A stretch of DNA of 64,000 bases from Euglena gracilis (lineage: Eukaryota; Euglenida; Euglenophyceae; Euglenales): assembly GCA_039621445.1 (NCBI GenBank), contig CP154955.1:52419384-52483383 (forward strand), given 5' to 3'. Shown here in pieces: positions 10,661 to 20,234 of this stretch (positions are counted from its first letter, which is position 1; each line of letters starts with the position of its first letter). The position numbers and the translations under genes are program-made. Below the pieces are notes generated by a model. It saw nothing but the letters and a program-made list of their open reading frames with translations, had not been told where the DNA came from and made no database searches.

Positions 10661-10902
10661 GCCTTATTTGTCTCCCCCACCTAGACTACACAATGAACAG
10701 GGCTGTTTGATAATATGAACAAAAAAAATAAATCGAATAATGCTTTTTTTGTTTGGTGCCAAAGAGCTGTTTTTTTTTCCCCGCTTACTTTTATGTTTAT
10801 TTTCCTTCCCCACCATTCTGACGCCAGGCAACATTCGCGGCCCCCTCCCTCCTGAGTCCACACCACCTCCAGCCGACCCCCCACCCAACAACAGCATGGA
10901 GG

Positions 10903-10995
10903 TACACCGCCGTGGACAACCTCTCAGCCACCCAGCTTTTGGGAGGCGAGGGGCGCTCCTCATCTGCCTGGATCAAAGCCATACCACTGCCTTAG
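10903..10995 (+). pseudogene. RNase H block 2
   Basis: The frame from 10903 reads YTAVDNLSATQLLGG and ends after WIKAIPLP at a TAG (10993-10995). The D in VDNLSA matches the third RNase H aspartate (D-N-x-x-A). The separating segment, about 10690-10890, is AT- and pyrimidine-rich and ends gacgccag, so it resembles an intron, but no convincing donor is visible. Confidence 0.6.
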
Positions 10996-11559
10996 GTCTG
11001 CCCCCCCCCAGCGCCATGACACAACCTGGCCTGGGAATGGTAATGCCACCATACAAGCGCTCCATTATCGTCAGGTGGAACTCTATTCGATAGCCAGACT
11101 TCGGTAGTTGGATTGCACCCAAGGTTGATGGTCGGATTGCAAAACCTGTTGGTGGCAAACGGAAGGGGAAAAAAAGACACAATAAACAGTATGTATGTCA
11201 CAGATATGGCATCATATGGCAACAGATGTTATAATAATAGCTCAGTGTGCAACATAAGATATTAGTACCTAACTGATCTTATTCACCTGGAATGAATGAG
11301 TTAACGGACATTTTATTTTTTATTTTTCAGCTTACAGAAATACGATGGGGCTCCCTACCCTGACGTGGCCGATCAGACCGAAGTCAGCATTGTGGTCCAC
11401 CTAGCACCGGCAGAGGAGGCTGTTCTGCTACAATAGTTTGTGTGTGTGCGCGCTCGTGTGGCTGTTCTGTCCCTAATCTCAAGAGGTCCGGTTGCCAAAC
11501 TATCAGTGGTCGGCAATGCTTCCTAATAGCCTACCCCCTGGATAATACCAAGCAGTTGC

Positions 11560-12033
11560 ATGTTCACAGCTCTGCGGAGGAACCTGGCACCCCTCCTCAC
11601 ACACGCCATCGAGGTCTATGTACCATCCCAGCATGTTACGGGAGCTGCCGGCCTGGTCCCAGGGTTGCAGGCGCAGTGCGATGCGCTTGCTGCCGCAGCA
11701 CATTCCAAGGCGGCCACCCTGTCTCTCCCATGCCCAGAGTTTTTGGGGGACGAGGCTCTCCTGTTCGTCGGTGGCGCCGGCCTCGCCCTGGAGAGCGCTT
11801 ACCAACTTCTTGTCGCGCCGCCGCCTTCGCCATGCCGCAACGCAACCTGCTGGCCTACCATCCTCAACCACTCTGGCACCAGCGCCTCCACGATCCGGTG
11901 GGCCATCCTACTGCGCTCCGCTCACTGCACCCCCAACCTGCACCCTCATCGTGCTGCCTGCCCGCTGTGCCATTTCCAAGTCCCAAATTGGGGCTGGCAT
12001 TTGTTGTTTGAATGCATTGTGCCCGGAGAATAG
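11560..12033 (+). pseudogene. Retroelement C-terminal region with zinc knuckle
   Basis: A 157-residue frame ends with CPLCHFQVPNWGWHLLFEC, that is C-x2-C-x12-H-x4-C, followed by a stop. A cysteine/histidine knuckle of this kind closes many LINE ORF2 proteins after the RNase H domain. The preceding part is alanine- and leucine-rich and not otherwise recognised. Confidence 0.6.
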
Positions 12034-12143
12034 TTGGGGGCGATCTCTGCTATGTACCCCCCCCAAGTTGTAGGAACCAGGGAACCAGTGTGGCGCAGCC
12101 TGCAAAGCTACCGCATGCCCCCCCCCCAACCCCTAGAAGCCTG

Positions 12144-12474
12144 ACACTATTCCCCCGCGAGGACTCCGCTGGCCGCCTGGATGGGGCTCGCTGCAGTACT
12201 CGACCTGCTCTACCCCTCATGCACCCATAGGACTTGGACATCCCCCAGCACGGTGGTCGCCGGTCTACCCCGCGGGGACCTTCCCATCGCGTTGCTGCAC
12301 CCCATGGCTGAGAAGGTGCCAGCTACTCTTGGGATCAGGTGGAACGGTGACCTGGAGTGCGGCAGCGAACCTGCGGCAGCTACCTTTCGGAGCTCCGACA
12401 TCGCTGTGGAGTTCCTCCGAGGTGCCTCGCGCTGGACAACCCTTCCCACAGACCATCCTCGGGAGAAGCACTGA
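12144..12474 (+). pseudogene. Unrecognised GC-rich ORF downstream of the retroelement
   Basis: The frame contains MGLAAVLDLLYPSC, PRGDLPIALLHPMAEKVP and RSSDIAVEFLRGASRW. Its codon use resembles the retroelement blocks (C or G at third positions). An (AAAG) run follows at 12539-12560. It may be the tail of the same element or of a second one. No domain is recognised. Confidence 0.35.
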
Positions 12475-12659
12475 CCATCCTCGCCCCAATCACTTCAGAT
12501 CAACCCCAGTCATCCCCTCCATTAAGCTCAGGCATCAAAAAAGAAAGAAAGAAAGAAAGAAAAGAAAACATTCCACTGCCAGCCATAATGCATTCTGTTC
12601 CGCCCCACTCATTTCTATGGCTCTGACCTCCCAGCGCCGCTGCACAAACCCCCTCTTGC

Positions 12660-12889
12660 ATGACAATATCTCAGGGAGGAGTCACCTGCAGCCGGACATC
12701 GACCCCCCCCCCAGTTTCCACAGGCTGTCAGGTCACCCTGGCAGGCCTCGGGTCCACACAGCCTGGGATGATGCCAGCCGAGGCAACAGCGCGGCTCGGG
12801 GTCACCTGTGCGGATGTCGTGGCCTATGCGTTCGTACACACCTACCATGTGGCACCCGAGTGCACACTTCTGCTCAAAGCAGAGAGTGA
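12660..12889 (+). pseudogene. Unrecognised ORF with VTCADVVAYAF segment
   Basis: The frame reads VTLAGLGSTQPGMMPAEAT and then RLGVTCADVVAYAFVHTY, ending in an acidic AESE. It has clear codon periodicity and is in the same orientation as the retroelement. About 200 bases downstream an AT-rich TTATTATTA run replaces coding-like sequence. The function is unknown. Confidence 0.35.
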
Positions 12890-13429
12890 GTATGCTCCAA
12901 GTACACCATGATTATAAGGCAGAAGCTCAGACACCACTGCAATGGAGTTCTTCTTGTCATTTAACGTTTATTATTATCACTATCATTATTACTACTACTT
13001 TTATTTATTTGTTTATTATTATTGTTTTGTTTTGTTTGTTTTGTTTTGTTTTCCTCCCCCTGTCTGGAGCGAGGTTGATAACTCACCCTAGGTGGATCCC
13101 TCCTCAGTGACATCCATATGACAAAATGATCCCTCACGCATGTGTAGGCGACTCCCTCTCTCGTGTGAGCAGGAGGATGCCTTGGAGTGTGCGCACCGTG
13201 CGCCAGGAGATGACTCCGGTTCCGCCCGGGGGCTCAATCAGTGAGTGGTTCACGAAGGGATGTATAGTGGGTGTGACTGTTCCCTCCCCACCTGAGAGTG
13301 GCTGATCCCCAAAGGAGGCGGAGGGTTCAGGTTCCAGCTGGGGCCTCTGGAGGGTAAGCGCCTCACTGAGTCTCTCAGATGTCACTCCCCCCACCACCTC
13401 CCGGGGCTGGCACACCCCCCGCATGCATC

Positions 13430-13694
13430 CAGCGGACCGTGGTCCACTGTGCAGCTGGCGGTCGACCACTGGGACGACTGCCCGGCGCCAGAGGTGGCCT
13501 GTGTCGCCATCACCAACGTCCGGCTTGCTGACCTCCCCGCTCATCACCAGCAGCAATCCCTCCCAGGGGATTACTATGTTGCGTGGCGTCGCAATCCCTT
13601 TCCCCCACGGCTCGACGGCTACCTCCACACCCTTACTGTTGATGGGGAACCTCGGTGCCCCCTCCCTGATTACCAAGCCCCTCCTCCCACCTGA
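13430..13694 (+). pseudogene. Unrecognised ORF ending before the 3' end of intron 4
   Basis: The frame includes VQLAVDHWDDCPAPEVACV, LADLPAHHQQQSLPGDYYV and AWRRNPFPPRLDGYL, and stops at 13692-13694. Codon bias again matches the retroelement. Together with 12144-12889 it could represent a further protein of the element. No conserved domain is recognised by eye. Confidence 0.35.
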
Positions 13695-14254
13695 TGCTCG
13701 ACTTAGCAGGCACTGCTGAGCCCCCGGCAGAATTTGGCTGTCTCTTGTGCTTGCTCCTCCGCCACCAAAAGGAAACAGAAGGATGTGCAGCAGCCAATAG
13801 CGCAATTGTTGTTGTTGTTGTTTTTTCCCCCCCTAAAGTCAACGACCCCGTTCGGGTAAATTGTCAATAGCCAGCGACGCACATGTGAGGTGCCACCTGC
13901 CGTGGGCCCGACATCGTCTCCCCCTGTGCTGTATCTAACACTCGGGGGGCAGCGCAATGGAGACCGCTGCATGAGGAAGCAATCAACCACAGGACGTCCT
14001 GGCTGCCTACGTATGGGGGGGGGTTCGGGTTCAGGGCCCGGTCACGAGGCCGGAAAGTCACTTTCCGGGGCGGCCAACGTATTCTTAGAATACGATCGTG
14101 ACGCCAATCCAATCCAATCCAATCCCAAAGCGTGGCCCTCCCGGCCTCTCATTCATCCGGAAAAGGCGCACCGGTGAGCTTTAATGCCACCCTTTGTCCC
14201 TAGTCTCCCTTTGGCCTGCTTTCTGCCACGCATACCTTTCTCCCTTCTTTTCAG

Positions 14255-14307
14255 GGGGAGCACAAGGCGTCAGTGTCTATCACAGTGCTGGAGGATTGTG
14301 TTTCCAA
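14255..14307 (+). CDS. MYST histone acetyltransferase exon (KGEH segment)
   Basis: The acceptor is ttttcag. In phase 0 it continues the previous exon as K|GEHKASVSITVLEDCVSK. In the family the K-G-Q-H/Y-x-I motif sits here and is followed by an acidic or lysine-rich turn. The donor lies in a GT microsatellite. Ending at 14307 leaves two bases, which the next exon completes to lysine. Confidence 0.88.
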
Positions 14308-14808
14308 GTGTGTGTGTGTGCGCGCGCACCTGTGCCTGTGTGTGTGTGTGTGCGTATGCCTGTGTCTGTCTGTGTGTGTGCGCGCATTGTAGATGTTTGC
14401 GAGCACTGGGGGGTGAGCGGATAGCAGCTGGGATGGTGGGTGTTTATGTTTGGGCAGGATTGTGGTGCAGTTTTGTGTTCTGTGGTCTCAAGTGTTATTT
14501 GCCGGTTGCTGTGCCCCGTTTGCTGCTGTTTCTTTTGAGTTTGTTTATTATAAGCATGATTTCCCCCCCTCCTTCGGTTTTTTTTTATATTTTGGAATAA
14601 CAATTGACACCACCTCAACAAAATTTTGAATCTTTTAATTTGAAGGAGCTCTCGGTGTATCCATATTTGTCGTTGTGATGACAAATATGTTCATTTTTAA
14701 TTTTTTAAATGTTTTTTTAGTGTGGAAGGAGCTGCCACTCAAGCGCCACTTCAGGGGTTATATGTGTTAACCAAATCTTTCCAATGGCACATTTTTTTCC
14801 CAATTCAG
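14308..14808 (+). other. MYST intron 5
   Basis: Starts inside a GT/GC dinucleotide repeat (about 14308-14395) and ends caattcag at 14808. Phase 2 on both sides. The middle is T-rich with no coding-like sequence. Confidence 0.8.
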
Positions 14809-14938
14809 GCTGAAACAGCCCAAGGTGTCGATTGACCCGCAGCGGATCATCTGGACCCCTCTGAGGGCTTGTCTGCTCTCCATGGGCATTAAAATGACAC
14901 AGAGCAGCATGCGTTTGTGCTTGCATACACGCGCGCAT
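14809..14938 (+). CDS. MYST histone acetyltransferase C-terminal exon
   Basis: The first G completes a lysine, then the frame reads LKQPKVSIDPQRIIWTPL and RACLLSMGIK. MYST proteins end their catalytic domain with a basic segment, an I-D/V-x-x-x-hydrophobic strand and a W/F-x-P motif, matching VSIDPQRIIWTP. The end is uncertain. From 14939 a GT microsatellite offers donors in every phase. Without splicing the frame runs to a stop at 15038-15040. Confidence 0.85.
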
Positions 14939-15040
14939 GTGTGTGTGTGTGTTCGAAGCTCCTTTCTGTTTCATGACTTTAACTGCGATTTTCATCCGCG
15001 TTTTTTTCCCTCAAGCAAAGGAAAAGTTTTTTTCCAGTGA

Positions 15041-15905
15041 GTGCCCCAAAAGTTTGTTTGGTGTGATTTTTGTTCAAGTTTTCTTTTTCCCAGATCCCCA
15101 GATCGTTTTGAGTTCCTAGCTCGTAGGTCTGACAGATCTTCTTTGGAGGGGGTCGGGGCCCGTTTTCATTTCGGCTTTGCTCACCCCCCCCCCACGAGTG
15201 GGAGGTGTTCTCCAGCTTCCCAGCCCTGAGATTGTTTCGCTGAGATTGTTTCCGCCACTTCTACCTCAGCGCCAAAGTGTGCCAAATATCGCCGAAAAAA
15301 TTTCCAAAATTATCGGGGAAATTGCAGTTTGAGGGTTTCTCTCTGGGGCCTGTTTGCGACAGTTCTCTGCCATTGTCACTCCTGACACATGTGACGTCCC
15401 GTAGTTATTCTCCTTTTCTTCCCACGTTAAGTGTCTCCTCCTGCAAGCGCGAATCCAGCTCCTCCTGGGGGGGTATTATTTGCCAAATATATTTTACCCA
15501 GCCTGGAATTCCGCCTAAACCTGCACCCCCCACCTCCTCTGGGGTCCAAAGTCCAAATTGGAGTTAGGGTTTGGAACTTTTCAATGGCATTCTGGATATG
15601 TGGAAGAAGGCACTCGATTTGGTGTGCCTTCTCATGGAACTCCTCGGAATAATCCACATAGCAATTTTTTTTTGCCAGAGTTTTCCCGCCAAAAGCATCG
15701 GGGACCCTACAATTTCTTCCAGCAACGTTATTTTCCCCAGCAACGCAATTTTCTTCAAGCAACGTTCCTTGCTGTTGGCGACCGCTGTCGTCTAGCGTCA
15801 TCACCCTTTGGAGTGCTGTGACCAGCTGCAGGGGGCAGTTTTTTTTGTTTTTTCCTGTTTCTTGTTTTCCCCATATTTCCGGAACGCCACCCCCCACCCA
15901 ACCAG
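15041..15905. other. No supported gene; T-rich and C-run sequence
   Basis: Contains pyrimidine tracts, a C-run with a GGGAGGTG motif near 15186-15206 and scattered CAACG-CAATTTTCTTC repeats (15720-15770). Open frames on both strands show no codon periodicity or known motif. Confidence 0.6.
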
Positions 15906-16009
15906 ACCCACCTCGGACGGTCCCTCTCCCGCCCCCTCCGCCCACCAAGAAGGACATGATGCGTGCACGCTCCAACCCTGATGGCGGTCCGCCCCCCGTG
16001 GCGCTCTGA
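15906..16009 (+). CDS. Possible proline-rich terminal exon of the MYST gene
   Basis: After a long pyrimidine tract (15840-15880) and an AG at 15904-15905 the frame reads PPRTVPLPPPPPTKKDMM, then RARSNPDGGPPPVAL and a TGA. Its phase could join the previous exon through one of the GT-repeat donors. Proline-rich tails are not conserved between MYST proteins, so only position and codon use support it. Confidence 0.35.
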
Positions 16010-16369
16010 CCCCCTGCGGCATGCGACCTGTGGCATCGCATGTCACACAGTGCAGACACGTCACACACGACCTCGCACGTCACGCACGACCTCGCATGTC
16101 ACGTGTGACGTGTTAGCTCTGCCGTGTGTACATATTTATACGTGCTGTGCATATCTCCTTGGGCTGCATTCCCCATAGGCGGGTGCGTCTGTGCACACGC
16201 CTCTGGCATAAGAATTGCAGCCCAAAGACATTGCGATTTTTCCGACGCACCGGTTGTCTGGTTGTGCCAGTTGGATGGTTTTTTCCTGGTGCATTTGGGC
16301 TGCTGCGGCAGTCGTGGAAGGACTCTTACATTGTCTATCAGAGATTTGCGCTCATCCTGAAATGGATAA

Positions 16370-16975
16370 TCACAGACAACTATGTATAACTACGGATGCT
16401 CCCGAAACCCCCCAGATACGGATAACTACGGATAAGCCGGACTCCCAAGTATGGATAACCACAAAAATAGCCATGGATAACTACGGATATGAGGTCTGGC
16501 ATAGCTGATGATGACTTTTGATTGGAGGGAGGGGAGGGATATCACACAGTGTATATTATATGTATTGTATGCGCGCTGTATTCTGTTTGATCGTGGTTTT
16601 TGGACGTTTCAAAGGTGTATTACCTTCAACCTGTCTTTTCTTATTATATTTCATCCCTTTTGGATGGATGGAAACAAAATAGGTGTTTTTGCACCCTCGG
16701 ATAACCGTGGACAACTGCGGACAACTACGGATAACTAACCCCCCCCCCCAAATAACCCCCCCCGGTGTGTTATTTGGGCATCCGAACTGGGGCCCCAAGG
16801 GGGGTGTGTTATTTGGGGGGGGGGTGCTATTTTTACATGCAAAAGCAAAGGAAAACAGGGGGGTGTGTTATTTTGGGCGCTTGAAATCGGCCCCCGAGGG
16901 GGGTGTGTTATTTGGGGGGGTGTTATTTGGGAGGGGGGTTTACGGATAAGAATTTGACCCCCCCAATTACGGCTA
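16370..16975. repeat. GGATAACTACG repeat block, interrupted by a MITE
   Basis: Variable units of about 11-15 bases (GGATAACTACGGATA and similar) occur at 16365-16490 and again at 16697-16737 and 16942-16950. The family A element at 16738-16940 has split the last group: joining 16737 to 16943 restores a continuous GGATAACTACGGATAAG. Confidence 0.8.
16738..16940. mobile_element. C-run MITE, family A copy 2, nested
   Basis: 203 bp, beginning ACCCCCCCCCCAAATAAC and ending GTTATTTGGGAGGGGGGTT, flanked by TA (16736-16737, 16941-16942). It is alignable along its whole length with 445-654, including the GAAATCGGCCCCCGAGG module. Confidence 0.8.
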
Positions 16976-17226
16976 AGTGCCAATCCCTGCCTGTGAGCTT
17001 TATTGCCTGGAAAGGAAGCAAACTATGCCCAAGCGGTCTTGTATTTTGTGGCGAGTCTGGCTTTTTTTGGGTCAGTGAAAATTATGTAAGGGGGGGTCTT
17101 GGGTCAAGTCTGGGGTCAAGTCTTGGGTCAAGGTTTTGGGACGGGTTTCTCACACGGGAAGGGGGCCGCAGCAATTTTGGGCGTTGGTGGTGATTGTTGC
17201 TTGTCCACGTTGGCCTACACCGCCAG

Positions 17227-17382
17227 GCGTGCAGACGAGTAGTGCCGGACTGGCTGGTCCCAGTCTTGGCCTCAGTCCATGTGCTCGGGGTGAGTCGGAA
17301 AGAAGCCGCTTCAGAAGCACGAGACGCGGACCACACCAAACCACCTTCGGAGACAGCAGCCACACATATGGCACGAAGCTGG
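17227..17382 (+). CDS. Candidate exon 1 of an unrecognised gene
   Basis: 156 nt between caccgccag and a strong gtgagg donor, open in phase 0 at both ends. It encodes a segment with ACRRVVPDWLVPVLASVHV, then SRKEAASEARDAD, then a TAATHMARSW end. Codon periodicity is good. It joins in phase to the next two candidates. No domain is recognised. Confidence 0.45.
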
Positions 17383-17815
17383 GTGAGGGTTGAGGGGCAG
17401 GGTGGCGATAAGGAATTTGGGTGTTTGGTGTCAGAGATTAGGCCTTTGGGTCGGGTGTAGGTTTGGCTGGGGTTGGGGTTAGGGTCTGGGAGGGGGGGGG
17501 GTTCTGGCTCGTGCCGTGTCTCTGCAGCCTAAAACTTGACAGGTCGAAGTTTTAAAATTTGCGATTAAGATTCTCCTCACAAGAGATGACTGATGACGGA
17601 GGGCGCCCCAAGGAATAAGCGCCAGTCACCAAACCCTCTGAACAATTTTTGAAGAATTTTTCTGCTGAATTTCATTGCTTCAAATGGCGGCTGTGCGTGT
17701 CTCATTGATCGAGTGTTGCATTGGGGCACTCAATTGTATTCATGCTGTCATGTTTTTGGCATTTTCCTTTCATTTTATTTTATTTATTTTTGCACTGATA
17801 TGGGTTCTCACCCAG

Positions 17816-17948
17816 ATTCTTCTTTGGGACCTCATAAACACACAGCAGCATGGAAGCGGGATCCTGAAGGATCCCTTCCAACTGCCGATGTGGCACCGTT
17901 TTGAGACGGCACATGCACTCGACTCCAGCACACTGCCCGTTTTATGGC
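17816..17948 (+). CDS. Candidate exon 2 of an unrecognised gene
   Basis: Starts after ctcacccag in phase 0 and reads ILLWDLINTQQHGSG, then DPFQLPMWHRFETAHAL and SSTLPVLW. A gtgttc donor at 17949 leaves one base, which the next candidate completes. The upstream pyrimidine tract (17760-17790) is strong. Function unknown. Confidence 0.4.
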
Positions 17949-18091
17949 GTGTTCAATCCTGGTGGTGTTTCCCAAGCACCTATGAAATGACTAGGCGTGA
18001 TAGGCATGATTCTGGAAGACCATAGGCGACAGTGCGTGCCATACGCTGTGTTGCAGCTTGCCTGGCCGTTCTCCCAACCGTGTGATGTCAG

Positions 18092-18217
18092 ACGCCTCCG
18101 CAAACTCCGAGACCTCCGAGACCCCTGAGACTCCCGAGGTCCCCGAGGCCCCCGAGGCCCCCAAATCCCCGACCTCATCTTCGCTCCAGTACAACGAGGA
18201 GATCCCAACCATCGCAG
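18092..18217 (+). CDS. Candidate exon 3: acidic SET/PEAP low-complexity segment
   Basis: Starts after gatgtcag with two bases completing a codon. It reads NSETSETPETPEVPEAPEA, then PKSPTSSSLQYNEEIP, and ends at gcag|gtccat in phase 1. Repeats of ETPE and PEAP look like a disordered linker. With 17227-17948 it forms three exons whose phases agree; it could be part of a new gene. Confidence 0.4.
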
Positions 18218-18289
18218 GTCCATCCCTTCCACTGTCCTTTCAGCCTGGTATTTCTGGGAGCAACAATTTTTGGACCAGACCTCCATTTA

Positions 18290-18790
18290 GGGATGTTATC
18301 ACCAAAATTTTTTTACGTATCACATGTATCACAGCCTAAAAAATTAATGTATCAAATATGTTTATCACCAAAATTTTTAATATTATCATATAGGTATCAC
18401 CAAAAGACTTTTTTAATGTTATCACATATGATACCAAATATTTAAGAACAATTTTACATTTTACATCAAAAATGTTTTTTCAGCTTCCCCATGTTCCACT
18501 TTTTCTCCTTGTTTCTTTGCCTCTCTGCAGACACATGGACACAATTTCTGTGATAAGTTTTGCTGACAACTGCACGTTCCGTCTGTGAATTTTTCAGCTT
18601 ACGAATTTGTTGTTTAACAACTTTCTTCTATGTTCACAAAGGAGAATTTTGTGGTATCACATATGTATCACCTAAAATTTTTTCTAAATGCTATTCACCA
18701 GGTATCACAAAACAAAAAATTTAATGTATCACATACGTATCACCAAAAAAAAAAATTTAATGTATCAAGATACGTGTGTGATACGCCACT
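18290..18790. repeat. AT-rich TATCACC repeat, degenerate
   Basis: Units like TATCACCAAAATTTTTAATG and GTATCACATATG recur irregularly at 18290-18440 and 18650-18780, with ordinary T-rich sequence between. There are no coding features. Confidence 0.8.
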
Positions 18791-18799
18791 AAATGCGGT

Positions 18800-19938
18800 C
18801 TGGTTTTGACCCCAAAAATTTTTCCAGCGCCTTCGGCGCCGGGGTTGGATTTTGAACCAAGTGGCAATTTGCCCTTATAGAGGTCCCCCCAAAAAAAAAC
18901 CCCAAAAAACCACATTTTTTTCACACCTTTCAAAAGTTCAACTTTTTCTCAAAATTTTTATTTTGAGATGTTTTTGAAGCAAAAAATGCTGTTGAAAATC
19001 GAAAAAAAAATTCCAAGAGAAAAAATGTCAGTAAAGTTTGATTGTGCAATTTTTTTGACCTTGTTTTTTTCACCTGCCTCCTAAAAACTACCAATATTTA
19101 AACCTGAAATTTTTGAGATTTTTGGGGGGGGGGGAATGTGGTTTTCCATCAAAAAAACCATGTATTTTGGGTTCATTTTTCAAAAAAAATTCAAAAAAAA
19201 TTCCCCGGCCGAAATCCCCGTTTTCCCAAAATTGGTGAAAATGCTGTGGTGGGTTCGACCCCCCACCTCCCGGGTGGGGGGGGGGGGGGGCGGACCCCTA
19301 ACCAGGCCTTCAGGCCTTCGTTCTGCCCGGAGTGTGCACTCATCAGGACGAAACAAAAATTGCCACAACTGACATTTTCACAAATGGGCACAACTGCCCA
19401 AAATGGGCGGAAATTTCAGGAATTGGTCAAAAGATGGGTGGCATTGCCCAAAATCGGTCAAATTTAGGTATGGTGGCTTAAAATCGCCCAAAATGGACAA
19501 AAAAAACCCTTCAGGTAGGCAGGAAGTTTCAGACCCCCAAATATGTGAATGGATTTAATAATAATATCTTTCACATTTGTGATATCAGGGGGTTTTGCAC
19601 TCCTAAGAATTGTTTGTGAAGAATTGTTTGTTTACATCTCGACAAAGTGTGGTCTGGAGTCTCATTTTCGGTGTTTCCCTCAAAATTTTGCCTGAATTGC
19701 CCCTAAATGGACCGAGTTCAAAAGCCCAACTTGGGTGATGAAACATGTCGGAAACCCTGCTGCACCTGAAGACCAAAGAAGGAGGGCCTGGTGTGCAGCT
19801 TTTCTAACACGCCACCGATTCCGTGTGCTTTCCAGTTTCTGGTTTCACTGGCCCTTTTTTTTCAGGATGTTTTCCGACGTCTTTCATCACCCAAGTTGGG
19901 TGAAAAAGGCTGCGATTTTGCATTGTGCACCATATTTA
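18800..19938. other. No gene seen; A/T-run rich sequence with a G-run block
   Basis: Includes a GCGCCTTCGGCGCC palindrome (18828-18841), poly-A and poly-T stretches, a C/G-run block (19258-19300) and imprecise ATTGCCCAAAATGGG repeats (19380-19500). No exon-like segment was found. Confidence 0.6.
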
Positions 19939-20234
19939 CCCCCCCCCCCCCTGTCGTACGACCACCCCTCATTTACGACCACCCCCCGGTCACAGGTTGC
20001 AGGTTGCGAAAATTTTAACACCACCTTACCTATGACCGCCCCCGCATTTACGACCACCCCCTGGTCACAGTTTGCAGGTTGCGAAAATTTTAACACCACT
20101 TCACCCACGACCGCCCCCGCATTTACGACCACCCCCGGTCACAGGTTGCAGGTTATGGGGGTGTTACAACCCCCCCCCCCCCCGGTCACAGGTTGTGCAG
20201 GAACCCGGTCGTACGACAAGGGGGGGCGGGCGGG
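19939..20234. mobile_element. TCGTACGA-ended MITE with internal tandem units (family B copy 1)
   Basis: 296 bp flanked by TA (19937-19938 and 20235-20236). The ends are inverted: a C run then GTCGTACGACC on the left, and GGTCGTACGAC then a G run on the right. Inside are about three tandem units of 65-80 bp built on GGTCACAGGTTGCAGGTTG and GACCGCCCCCGCATTTACG. A second copy is at 54561-54821. Confidence 0.85.

Larger units (their letters stand above)
7981..12033 (+). mobile_element. Decayed LINE-type retroelement with RT, RNase H and zinc knuckle
   Basis: In order on the + strand are: RT N-terminal part, RT palm, thumb, RNase H in two blocks, and a C-terminal CPLC...H...C knuckle. This is the order of LINE elements that carry RNase H. 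The coding blocks change frame several times and are separated by AT-rich or polypyrimidine stretches of 100-500 bp (about 8560-8965, 9390-9690, 10680-10880, 10996-11560). No endonuclease domain, target duplication or poly-A tail was found. It lies in the same orientation as the host gene, inside intron 4. It is not functional as it stands. The interruptions are either later insertions or intron-like sequences. Confidence 0.8.
7285..14254 (+). other. MYST intron 4 (7.0 kb, hosts a LINE-like element)
   Basis: Donor gtaact at 7285 and acceptor ttttcag ending at 14254 join TYYK to GEHKAS in phase 0, which restores the K-G-x-H/Y motif of the family. The first 700 bases are unremarkable apart from a C run near 7831-7840. 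Then come the retroelement (7981-12033) and extra ORFs (12100-13694). The last 550 bases hold a short TTG run (13806-13822) and no coding sequence I can support. Confidence 0.85.
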
